Of a stretch of 64,000 bases of DNA, positions 12,222 through 24,200 are shown piece by piece. The notes beneath the pieces were generated by a model. That model saw only the letters and a program-made list of their open reading frames with translations, was not told the DNA's origin and did not search any database. The number at the start of each line of letters is the position of its first letter. The first letter of the stretch is position 1. The position numbers and the translations under genes were made by a program. Source of the DNA: Saccharum officinarum (lineage: Eukaryota; Streptophyta; Magnoliopsida; Poales; Poaceae); contig CM036160.1 of the NCBI GenBank assembly GCA_020631735.1, positions 117,286,680-117,350,679 on the forward strand, in the 5' to 3' direction.

Positions 12222-15200
12222 CTATTCAGCAGCTTTTTCATCAGCAACATTGCCAGGAAATCCTAAGGAGTAGGCACTGCCGGGGACGGCTACCAGCAAA
12301 GATTCGTCATCTAGTTCTTCGGTTGCTTCACTTGGCTGCAGTGAAAGGAAAGATAAGAAATGGAATAATAGTAATAACAAAAGCCAATGTAGGAGAAACA
12401 AATACACAAAAGGGGGCAACAACAGATAATTTGCATATGGTTGTCCAGAGTGTTAGAAAGGCAATATCCTAGTTCCTATATCTCGGCCATTATTGGCCTT
12501 AATAGCAGATCATATATGCATGTACAACCAGTATTGATTAGGCTAGATGACATTACACCATTTTAATTCTTTTTTCTTAACATGTACACTCACTGTTGTA
12601 TAAGTACAGCATATAGTAATGGAGAAATCATTCTACTCATTCTATTAGCTTTCACAGAGAAGTATGTTGCACAAAGAACATTTGCTCTTTTTTATTTGCA
12701 AAATTGATTAAAAAATCATTAAAGTCTACAGGAGAGACTACTAACTTTATCCTTTTGTTTATTCAAGGCCTTTTTCAGGTGCTCTTTAGCCTTCTTTCTT
12801 ATTTCTTTTAGTTCCTTGTGCTGAGCTCTGGTGACCTCATAATGACAAGCCACACACAGTGTTCTCATGTTCTCAAGTTTACATTCCCCTGACAGCAAAT
12901 CAGAATGATTATCATGCCATTCAACAGTCAACTGCACAAAACTTATCAGAAAGATTATCATGCCATGCCATTCAAGAGTCAACTGCACAAAACTTTTGCA
13001 CATATACCGTACCTCCTCCTTTATAGACAGGTATTATGTGATCTGCATGCCAAGCATTTCCATCAATTGGCTCATGGACAAGCTTATCTAGGCTGTGGTA
13101 GATGCAGGAAATCAACACCAAAGCAACAAATTAACATGATAATTATCCATATATGATAATACTCAGAGTTTAAACCACACGACCCTGCTAGCCCCCTAGA
13201 TATGCAAAAGAATATGGAAAAACATGATATCAATGTGCAGCACTTACAGTTTCTTTCTACTCGCAATGTTTGGAGCAACCTTTCTGATGTATTCTTCTCG
13301 TTTTTCCAAGGGTAAGGGTTTAATGTGTTTGACAAGCTTGCAACAATCGAGCTTGCATTGGGAGCACTTACCACGTTCTATTTGAAACAGTGCCTGCAGT
13401 ACCAAGAAGCTTTATTACATAATGATGTATATGAATTAACTTGCAACTTTCTTTGATTTATATCACTGAAAATTAGTCCTAACTCTCAACGATACCTACA
13501 AAAATTGTTCACTTATGTGGATAACAGAAAGAAGACTCACCTGCCGCAGGGCCCTGCCGCTGGTTCTTAACCTGTATTCCTGGAAACAAGCTAGACCACA
13601 GAATAGATCTTCAAAATATTCTGGTGACTTTGCAAGCCTTCCACTGAACCAAGTAAAACAACATTATTGTGAGCAAATATTATTTGTTTCTAATAACAAA
13701 ACATGATTTATTTCTAAACACAAATTAAGGAGTCGTTACTTGCAAAGTCCTTGACAAAGTTTGCAGAGAGGTTCATCATCAATGGTCCAGCCCTGAGTGT
13801 ACTGTCTCTCTTTAGAGGCGCCATTACGCAACACCACCTGTCTCCATTCAGCATTTTCTGGCAAAGGATTACTGACATCATTCAATGGTGTGGCACGCCT
13901 CTTACTTCCCCCTTTAAGTATGCCCTAAGAAGAAAACAGACCAGAACAAGGAAAAAGTGACAGATATTCATCAAGGTGAGGAACACCAAAATAAACACTT
14001 GTGCATTTCATGCAAAGCTCTAAAATAGGTAAGAGTGCAGATTTGGTGCCCGGGGGGCTGGCGCCCTCGTTAGCTAAAACACCATGTTGCAATGTTTCGA
14101 AAAATCATGTATGTAATTGTTGGAATGTGTGTATGTTAGGCCCATGAGGCTAAGGCCCATGTGGCCCATGTATGGTACCTATATAGCTACCCTTCTAGGG
14201 TTAGCCCAATTAATCCAATCACATTCTCTAGCATGGTATCAGCAGCCTAGGGTTAGCTTCCTCTCTTACCCCTCACCCAGCCGCCGCCCCAGGCAGCCGC
14301 CGCCTCTGGTGGCCGCCGCCGGCCAGCCGGCGCCATGGCTGGCCGTCCTCCACCTCCTCCTTCCCTCTACAGCCACTTTCCCCCCCTCTCCTCTTCTTCC
14401 ACCTGGGCGCAAGTGTTGGCCACCGCCCCTGCACCTGGCGCCACTTCTCCTGGAGGTCTGCCAGGTGCGGTCGGGCCTCTTCCTCCCGGTGCGGCACTGG
14501 CTGCCGGCGCCACCTCCTTCCCGGCCGCTCCTCTTCTGGCGCCCGCCTCCCACCTCCAGCCGCCCTTCCTCCTGGGGCAGCACCCACTCCCAGCGCCTCC
14601 CTCTCTGCTCCAGGCGCCGGCGGCTCTGGAGCCGTGCTTCCAGCCGTGGGGGGCTCTGGCGCCGTGCTTCCACTCGTGGGGGCCCAAGGGGATGGGGCGG
14701 CTGCTGCCGCTGCTGGTGGCCACCAGCAGCCGCCTGGCGCCGACGCTCCCCTCCCTGAGCGTCCTCCGCCCGTCAATCCCTTGCCCGCGGGCATGACTGG
14801 GGGACTCCATCCGCAGCTGCCTGACGGCATCACTGGCCTCCCTCGTCTGGCACCCCAGCGGGCCCCTCTGCTCCCCTCTAGTCAGGACTCCGCCCTCGCT
14901 GCTGCGCTCGTCGCTGCCCGGGCCGCCGCCGCGGAGGGGCAGGCTCGTGTGCGCACGGCTGCCCTCGTGTGGGAGCGTGAGCGCGACGCGGCCGACGCCC
15001 TGGCCCGCCAGATCGCCGAGGCGGAGCAGCTCCTCGCCTCTCCCGCCTCCCAGGACGCTGGGGCTACCTCCTCTGCCTCGTCGGGCCGCCGCGTGTCCCA
15101 CACCGCCGTCCTCTGGCACGACCCGGCCGATCCGCTCGTGACTCAGCTTCACTACCAGGCCGGGGGGGTCCAGAACATTCGCCTCCTCGTGTCGGTCGTC

Positions 15201-18200
15201 TTCGAGCCGAAGTCGCCCTCCTACGCCCGCTGGTGAGATCTGGTGCTGCTCACTCTCCGCCGCTACGCCCTCGACGACCACGTCCTTGTTGACGCCTCGG
15301 TCGCCGTCCAGACACCGGCGTGGCTCCGTCTCGACAGCATCGTCCTCTCCTGGATCCTGGGGACGATCTATCTGGACCTCCACGACCTCATACGCACCTC
15401 CCCTGACGCGCGCCGGGCGTGGCTGGCCCTTGAGGGGCAGTTCCTGGGCAACGCCGAGGCCCGGGCTTTGCGCCTCGACGCGAGCTTCCGCACCTTCGTC
15501 TAGGGTGACCTCTCCGTTGGCGAGTTCTGCCGTCGGATGAAGGGCATGGTCGACTCCCTTGGCGACCTCGGCTGGCCCGTGGAGGATCGCATCCTGGTCC
15601 TCAACGTCCTCCGCGGGCTCAGCGACCGCTACGCCCACCTCAGGACGTGGATCACCCGTCAGAGGTCATTCCCTACCTTCCTGGAGGTCCGTGACGATCT
15701 CGTCATGGAGGAGCTTACGCAGGGCCTCCAGCTGGGGTCCACCTCTTCTCCGGGGTCCTCGTCTTCCTCGACGGCTCTGGCTGCTACTCCGCCGCGTCTG
15801 ACTGCTCCACCGCGGTCGTCTGCTCCACCGCCGCAGTCTCTCCTGGGTCCCCCTCCCTCCGGGCCGAGCGGAGGTGAGGGGGGGTCATGGCGGTCGTCGT
15901 CGCCGCGGAGGGGGTCGCGGGGACGGCCGGGGTGGTCACACCCAGGTTCCGGCACCGAGTGGGCCGCAGGGGGGGTCCATGGCCTTCTTTCTAGATTCCG
16001 TGGTCCGGGCGCATCTCCATGTGGCCCTACCACACTCCTGGGGGCGACCCTCGCCCACCGGCGGCCATGCTCACCGGAGCTCCACCTGGTGCTCCTCCTC
16101 ACGGCGTCTTCCCTGCTACGCCGTGGGCTCCACCCTCCAGGACCCTACCTGGGGCCGCCGGCTGGGACCAGGCGGCTCTGGCCCGCTCGTTCAGCACCAT
16201 GGGCCTGACACCTCCGGTCGGCCCCGAGTGGATCGCTGATTCGGGAGCCACCTACCACACCACCCCTGACCCCGGTATACTTTCGTCTCTCCACTCGTCC
16301 TCTTCCTCTCTTCCTTCGTCCATTATGGTCGCAAATGGTTCATGTCTTTCAGTCACGTCTGTGGGTACCGCCGGTGCTCATGGCTCCTTCCGTCTTCCTG
16401 ATGTTCTTGTTGCTCCTTCTATGGTTCACAATCTTCTTTCTATTCGTCGTTTTACAGCTGACAATTCATGTTCTGTGGAATTTGACTTTTCTGGTCTTAC
16501 TGTAAAGGATTTGGCTTCCCGGCGTCCTCTGCTCCGATGTGACAGCTCTGGGCCCCTTTACACCCTTCGCTTCCCGACGGCTACTTCGTCTTCTTCGCCG
16601 TCCGTTTTGTCAGCTGCCTTCGCCGCTTCTTCTTCCTCTACTACTTGGCACCGGCGCCTCAGCCATCCTGGACGTGATGCCCTGATGCAGCTCAGTCGTA
16701 GTTCCGGTCTTCTATGTACTCGGGCTCCTGATGAGCAACTGTGTCATGCGTGCCAATTGGGCCGACATGTTCGTCTTCCTTTTTCTAGTTCTACTTCCCA
16801 TGCGGCCCGTATTTTTGATCTTATACATTGCGACCTATGGACATCTCCTGTTATCAGTCTTTCTGGTTATAAGTACTATCTTGTGGTGGTTGACGATTTT
16901 TCGCATTATTCGTGGACTTTTCCCCTCCGTGCGAAGTCTGATATGTTTTCCACGCTCCTTCACTTCTTCACTTAGGTGTCCACACAGTTCGGCCTCACCA
17001 TCAAAGCCGTCCAGTGTGACAATGGTCGTGAGTTTGATAACTCCACCTCCCGTGCCTTCTTTCTCTCTCACGGTGTTCAGTTGCGCATGTCTTGCCCGTA
17101 CACCTCTTCGCAGAATGGCAAGGCTGAACGGATGATACGCACCACCAACGACACCGTGCGCACTCTTCTGTTTCAGGCCTCTCTTCCTGCTCGCTTCTGG
17201 GCTGAGGGCGTGCACACTTCCACCTACCTCCTCAACCGTCTTCCTTCCGCTGCCTGTCCCGCTCCCACGCCACACCACGCCCTCTTCGGTACCCCTCCTC
17301 GGTACGATCACCTCCGTGTGTTTGGGTGTGCATGTTACCCCAACACCGCTGCCACTTCCTCCCACAAGCTGGACCCCCGTTCCACTCTTTGTGTCTTCCT
17401 CGGGTACTCCCCGGATCACAAGGGGTACCGGTGCTTTGATCTTACTTCCCGACGAGTCCTCATCTCTCGCCATGTGGTGTTCGATGAGTCCGTCTTTCCC
17501 TTCTCCAGCACCACCAACCCTCCTGTTTCTGACCCTCTCCCTCTTTCCCGCTGACACGGTGGCCCAGCCACTTTTTTCGTGGTCTCCTGCAGGTACCGCT
17601 TCACCGCGCTCCTTGCCGGCCACCTGTCCCGGCTCCTCGGTGGGTCCGGGTCCGTCGTCCTCTGGCGCGGCCCCGACCTCTCCGGTTGGTGCAGACCCGG
17701 GGCCCTCGTCCCCCGGTTCTGCCCCGGGGGGCCATGCCGGTCGCCGTCGCCTGGTCCTCCCCTGGCACCTGCCCCGGCACCACCGTCGCGGTTCGCCGCG
17801 CTGGTACAGGTGTACCAGCGCAGGCCGCGGCCACCACCACTCGAGGTTCCTTCTCCGCCGGGGACACCGACACTACCGCCGCAGTCCCCGCCGGCCCATG
17901 GTGCACCGCCGATCTACCACCCGCCGCTTCTTCACCGACACCCGCGGCATGTTCACCCGATGGTGACCCGGCACGTGGCTGGCACACTGCCGCCTCGTGC
18001 CCTTGAGGCTTCGACCGGCGACGCGCTAGTCTCCCCGGTACCCACTTCCGTCCGCGACGCCCTATTGGATCCTCACTGGCGCCGCGCGATGGAAGAGGAG
18101 TACGCCGCGCTTCTCGTCAACCAGACGTGGGAGTTGGTGCCCCGGCCGCCGGGCTCCAACGTCGTCACCGGCAAGTGGATCTGGACCCACAAGCGTCGGG

Positions 18201-21200
18201 CTGATGGCATTCTCGAGCGCTACAAGGCTCGATGGGTTCTCCGGGGTTTCACTCAGCGCCCGGGAGTAGACTATGATGAGACTTTCAGCCCGGTGGTCAA
18301 GCCGGCCACCGTCCGTACCGTGCTCTCGTTGGCGCTTGCTCGGTCATGGCCCATCCATCAACTGGACATCAAGAATGCCTTTCTGCACGGCCTTCTCACC
18401 GAGACAGTGTACTGCAGTCAGCCGGCGGGGTTCGTTGATTCCTCCCGTCCTGACATGGTCTGCCGGCTCAACAGGTCTCTCTATGGCCTCAAGCAGGCAC
18501 CCCGGGCGTGGAACCACCGGTTTGCTGCTTTCTTGCTGACACTGGGGTTCGTGGAGGCCAAGTCTGATACATCACTGTTCGTCTACCACCATGGGGCTGA
18601 CATTGCGTACTTGCTGCTCTATGTTGATGACATTGTCCTCACAGCCTCCAGTGAGCCACTTCTCCGTCGGATCATTGCCGCTCTTCAGCAGGAGTTTGCT
18701 ATGAAGGATCTGGAGGTGCTCCACCACTTCCTCGGGGTCACTGTTGAGCACCGTCCTGCCGGGTTACTTCTTCACCAGCGGCAGTATACTCGGGATATCC
18801 TGGAGCGGGCTGGGATGACTGACTGCAACCCCTGCTCCACTCCAGTCGATACTCAGGGCAAGCTGTCCGAGGCTGAAGGCCCCCCGGTGTCCGACCCCAC
18901 TGCATACAGAAGTCTCGCCGGGGCCCTTCAGTATCTCACCTTCACCCGGCCGGACATCACCTATGCAGTTCAGCAGGTCTGCCTTCACATGTATGATCCC
19001 CGGGAGCCTCACCTCACGGCTCTTAAGCGCCTCCTCCGCTACCTCCGGGGCACGCTCGACTACGGCCTTCTACTCCACCGGGCCTCCTCCACCGACCTCG
19101 TCATCTACACTGACGCTGACTAGGCGGGGTGCCCGGACACTCGCCGCTCCACCTCCGGCTACGCCGTCTTCTTGGGCGGCAACCTGGTGCCGTGGTCGTC
19201 TAAGCGCCAGTCTGTGGTCTCCCGGTCCAGTGCCGAGGCGGAGTACCGCGCTGTCGCTAACGGCGTGGCTGAGGCCTCCTGGCTCCGGCAGCTTCTCGCT
19301 GAGCTGCACACTACGCCCTCCCGGAGCGCACTGATCTACTGCGACAATGTCAGTGCGGTCTACCTCTCCACCAACCCCATCCAGCACCAGCGGACGAAGC
19401 ATGTGGAGATCGATCTACACTTTGTCCGTGATCGGGTTGGCCATGGGCGAGGTGCGGGTCCTTCACGTTCCGACTACCTCCCAGTTCGCGGACATCTTCA
19501 CCAAAGGCCTCCCGACCTCGACCTTCACCGAGTTTCGCTCCAGCCTCAACATCACCAGTGGCTAGTTGCGTCTGTGAGGGGGCTGCTGTGTGTGTTCTTC
19601 TTCTTGTTCAGCCTTGAACTCCGCTGCGCCGGTAGTTCAGACTGCGGGGGGGTGTTGGAATGTGTGTATGTTAGGCCCATGAGGCTAAGGCCCATGTATG
19701 GTACCTATATAGCTACCCTTCTAGGGTTAGCCCAATTAATCCAATCACATTCTCTAGCAGTAATAATTCAGTTTGAAATTCATCTTTGATGTAATACACA
19801 TAATGTTTCTTGGCATCAAAGATGAATTTCAAACTGAATTGTTGTGGCTACCATATGATTCTCCAATAGGTAAACACTATTAGTACCAGTGGCAGAGCCA
19901 CCGCCCGGCTACCCTGGCGTCAGGCGACATAAGAGCGCAAGGAGTTCAAAAGAAAATTCTGTACATCAAAGAAGAACACTGTAATTTGCTACCAAAATAT
20001 GTTTGCATAATAAGGATTGCCCGGGCTCCTAAAAGCGTCTGGCTCTGCTACTGACTAGTACAGCTGGCAAAAAGTGAGATGCATGGAGTGCTGTTTCTGG
20101 TATATGTACAGATACTGTTTTAGCACGATGATTTTGTGTGCTCTTGCTTTGGATGAGCTTTCAGTGTGTGTAGCAAAACTAATAACATTTCAAGAGGTAA
20201 AAACATTACAATAGTCGAATGTGAAAAAACAGCAGTGAATGCTAACTAAGGCCTGAGCAACTGTAATAGGCTAACAAAGTTACACCCATATGAATCTTGT
20301 TTTGCACTGAATGCTATTTGAACCCTTAATTGAATTCAGTAGCTTGGGCTATAAATAATTATGATCTATACTCAAATGTGCCATGATACAGAATACAGAT
20401 AGTTAAAAAACTTAAAATAGCATGTACCAGTTCCAGCATTCCTACATAAAGTATAATAATATGGTAGTGGTTACCATATCCAAAATATAGTACTAATTTT
20501 GGTTGCCAGAAGGGGATTTTTGACGGCATTAATATGAAGATGGATTTCAGAATATTGTGACATCCTTGAGTACACATAATTGTATGTTGTATCATTGAAC
20601 AAAGACATGTATCATTTAGATATGTAGAATTTCTTTAGAAAAGAAAAACAGAACTGTTATTGAACATGGCGTGCAATGCTCATAAGAAAAGCTGGACTGT
20701 GTGTGTAAAGAGAAGAATAAAATGAAGTCAACAGGTCCATACTTCTGTGCTATGGTTGATGTTATCTTTCAGAAAACACAACTCAAGGCTCAAGGGAAGT
20801 TGTAATGGCTTTCCAAGCAATTTATTCTGATCAATTGGTCTTAGCGCCAACCACTCTTTGATGAATGCCTTGAACACATTGCAAAATGCAGGAATCTTTT
20901 TCAAGAGCAGAGTTCTTGTTTTAACATCACTGGGAGAACATAAAGGTGAATTCAATTCTTCTGGTAGAAAATTTTCACAAAGTGGTTTGGGTCTTGAATC
21001 ATGTCCAGGAACACAACTATACAAGTGGATTCGGCCTGTGTACCAGCTAACCTGCAAAAGATGATGATACTTCAGACGAATTTAGTGAAAAAAAAATTCT
21101 CATCCTCAACTATGAAACTGACCCCAACTTGCTTGGGACAAAAGGCTATGTTGCTGTTGTTGTTGTTGTTGTTCAACTATGAAACTGCATGCTTTACACA

Positions 21201-24200
21201 CTCCCTATCAAGAAAAGATAAAATCCATCTTTCTCGACCTAAATCACTGTGATTTTAGCTCATGGGACAGCTACATGTTCAAGTTTCATTGACATGTATA
21301 GTTGAGTCAGCAACAGGACAGTTCACAAGCCGCCTTCAACGGTTTCTATCTCCACTTAACCCCAACCCCCCTCAATATCCTACAGAAAAATAAATCGACT
21401 AGCTCCCCAACTACAACTGTAGTATTTTTATCGAATACAAGAACAAAAAGGCCTCTTAGTCCCAAGTCATTGGAGTGCATTGGAGCAGAACTCATCATAA
21501 GCCACCAACACTTCAAAAACACCAATTCAAATATGCAACTACCCTTGCCAGTTGGATGTGAATATCCTCACAACTTGTGTGGTCAAGACTCAAGAGACAT
21601 TAACGATAATGCATGCATAGCATATGCAATCACTTCGATGGTTCATATTCTTTTCACCTAAGAGAACACGAAACACATCTGCCATCTCCCAAAACAAGTG
21701 CAGATTATGGAAGGGCTGACATTGCAGTAGCTATCCCCTCCTCTCCCCACAAGCATAATAACACCATAGAAAAAAAAAAACTAGTACTCCTAGGTCTCAG
21801 AGTGCTTTAACCTCAAAAAATAGGAAGAGCACAGTCACAATAATAGGCAAAAGATAGAATAAACAAGTAGGTAAAAAAGTGTGTTAACCTCAAAACGCAG
21901 AGACTCCACTTGAATTGGAAAATCTGGAACAGGTGCAGCTTGACTTAAGGACCCAGAATTTCCAGAAAGCCTCTTACGAGCCTAACATTTTTCAGCAATT
22001 AGATTGTTATGTATAAATGTAAATGTCATATGATTAAAGAAAGCAAAGAAATTTTACCACCTTTACTGATTTACAGCTAGATATTACAGAGCAAAAGGCT
22101 GCAGCTGGTGAAAGAGAAACATCAATACAAGATCTGTCTTCAAGTACTGTTGGAGTTGGATTATTTTTCAAGGAAGTGCCAAGGGTTTCATCCTAACAGG
22201 GAAATAAGCACAGGCAGAATCATTTGTCAATCAATAATCAATAAGAAACAATAAGTGGCAAGTAGGAAGCAATTGACAAATATTGAATGGAGCATCTCCT
22301 TTTTACCTCAAATTCAAGAGGAATTGTCCTAATGGTGAAATCTGAGTCAAATTCCAAATCTTCAATGCCAAGAAAACCGTCCGTGGACAAATCATCACTT
22401 TCCAAAAGGTATTTTGGTCCATGGGTCAAATCTGCATGAACCTCAAACAACTCAGCATTTGTTTTAGTAAAATCAGATAGTTATCAACATGAGTTCAGCA
22501 TGCATTTTACCTGCATTATGATTCCCCGAAGGATGAAGTTTGCATTTTGTTTCCTCCTTGGGGTTCTTGATTTCCTCAAGTTGGCACACTTGATCAACCT
22601 TACAAAGAAAGAACGAAGAATAAATAAAAGAAGAATGATCCTTATCAACTAACAGATACAAACTATTCAGACACCCTGTCCTCAGCAGATTTTTTAAGGG
22701 GCTAATATTTCAATTACTGTACTCTATCAGATTTTTGAAGGCACTGAATGTTGCCTGTTAGGCTGTTACATATCCCAGGTTAACTAATAGACACTGGCTA
22801 CACAGGTACATGCTTAGATCTCACAACAGCCCTTCCAATCTCCCAAACGATCAATATTCTGAACTTTGTGAAAAAAAGGCTCTTAATGTATGACCTACCT
22901 CAATCTCCCTTACAGCATCTTTTTTTTCCATTCATCAAAGACGAGACACGGAACAGACTCTGGTTTAACTGGAGCCAGTGTGATTCATCTGATGTGTTCT
23001 GCAAGACCAACATTATTCTGTTTGCTATTACAATAACAAGTTACAGAACAAATTGCAAGGGAAAACAAACGAACTAACCTTTCCACAGAATATATATATG
23101 TTGACCGCATTTGTTTGGCCACGTCTATGAGCTCTATCCTCAGCCTAATAGCAACAGAGTGAAAGGTATTCTCAGCAAGCTCTTAATTACTCCCTCCGTT
23201 CCAAATTTTTAAAAGTCACTTTGGCTTTGTCCTAAGTCAAACTTTTCTAACTTTGACAGTTTGATGAAGTTTATAGAAATATATATTGACATCTATAATG
23301 CCAAATAAGTGCACTCTCAAGATATATTGCATGGTGGATTGAATGAAACTAATTTGGTGTTAAAAATGTTGTTACATTTTTCTATAGACTTGGTCAAAAT
23401 TAGATAAGTTTGACTTTGGAACAGAGGGAGTACTAATGTGTGAACAAATTAACAACCAGGATCACATTGACATTTCAATTCTAATTCTACCAGAATAACT
23501 ATGAAAATAACCAAATATTGTTCCACCACTTTGGCTGCATTCTGTAATGGTTGAAAAGAAATTGCAACAGCAAACAGAGAGAAAAAGGCTAAGGACCTGA
23601 AGCAATGCTGAAGCTGATTTTGGGAGCTCCGCAAAAATAACATTCTGAGCAGACGAGAAGTCTAAGCCAACACCACCAGCAGTAATTCCAATTATTGCAA
23701 CCTTCACCTTTTTTGAAAATAAAAGGTATAAAATGGATAAACATTATACCAAATTTGGGAGTTATTAGACATGGAATAGGAAAAGTGAGGGAAATGCAAC
23801 AAAAATGTAAGGGTGGGTGGGCGGGGTCGGAGGCAGCACCTCTGGATCCAAACGGAAAGAATCAACAGCTTCTTTCCTTTCCCTTTGAAGTGTGCTTCCA
23901 TCAATGCGAACAAATCTGATCCCATTCTCAGAGACAAACACCTATGTGAAAACGGTCGAACGTATAAAATTGCATCATCCTGAATTCCAGTGGTCAAGAA
24001 ACTCAATAAAAAAATCTGAATAATACTTAACCATGATCGCAATAAATCTCAATTGTTCTTGAGAAGTACTAAGGCTTATACATTTCAAACTACGGAAGTA
24101 AATAACCATCACAGTTTTGATTGGAACCCTTGTCCATAGTTCACGATGCTATGTCTAATATATGAATGGGTTCGAATAGCATTCATATATTGACGATAAA

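Larger units (their letters stand above)
14118..19759 (+). mobile_element. Ty1/copia LTR retrotransposon, element 1 (in ZRANB3-like intron 19)
   Basis: Complete element of 5642 bp with LTRs at 14118-14233 and 19653-19759, a 5-bp target duplication GTAAT (14113-14117 and 19760-19764), and TG...CA ends. It has a tRNA-iMet primer site right after the left LTR and a G-rich polypurine tract before the right LTR. The gene order gag-protease-integrase-RT-RNaseH marks it as copia. It lies antisense to the host gene. The LTRs differ only by one 9-bp indel, so insertion is recent, yet the polyprotein carries several stops. Confidence 0.95.

Noticed and set aside
14367..15638. 423-codon minus-strand open frame
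   Set aside because: Antisense shadow of the GC-rich gag region of copia element 1.
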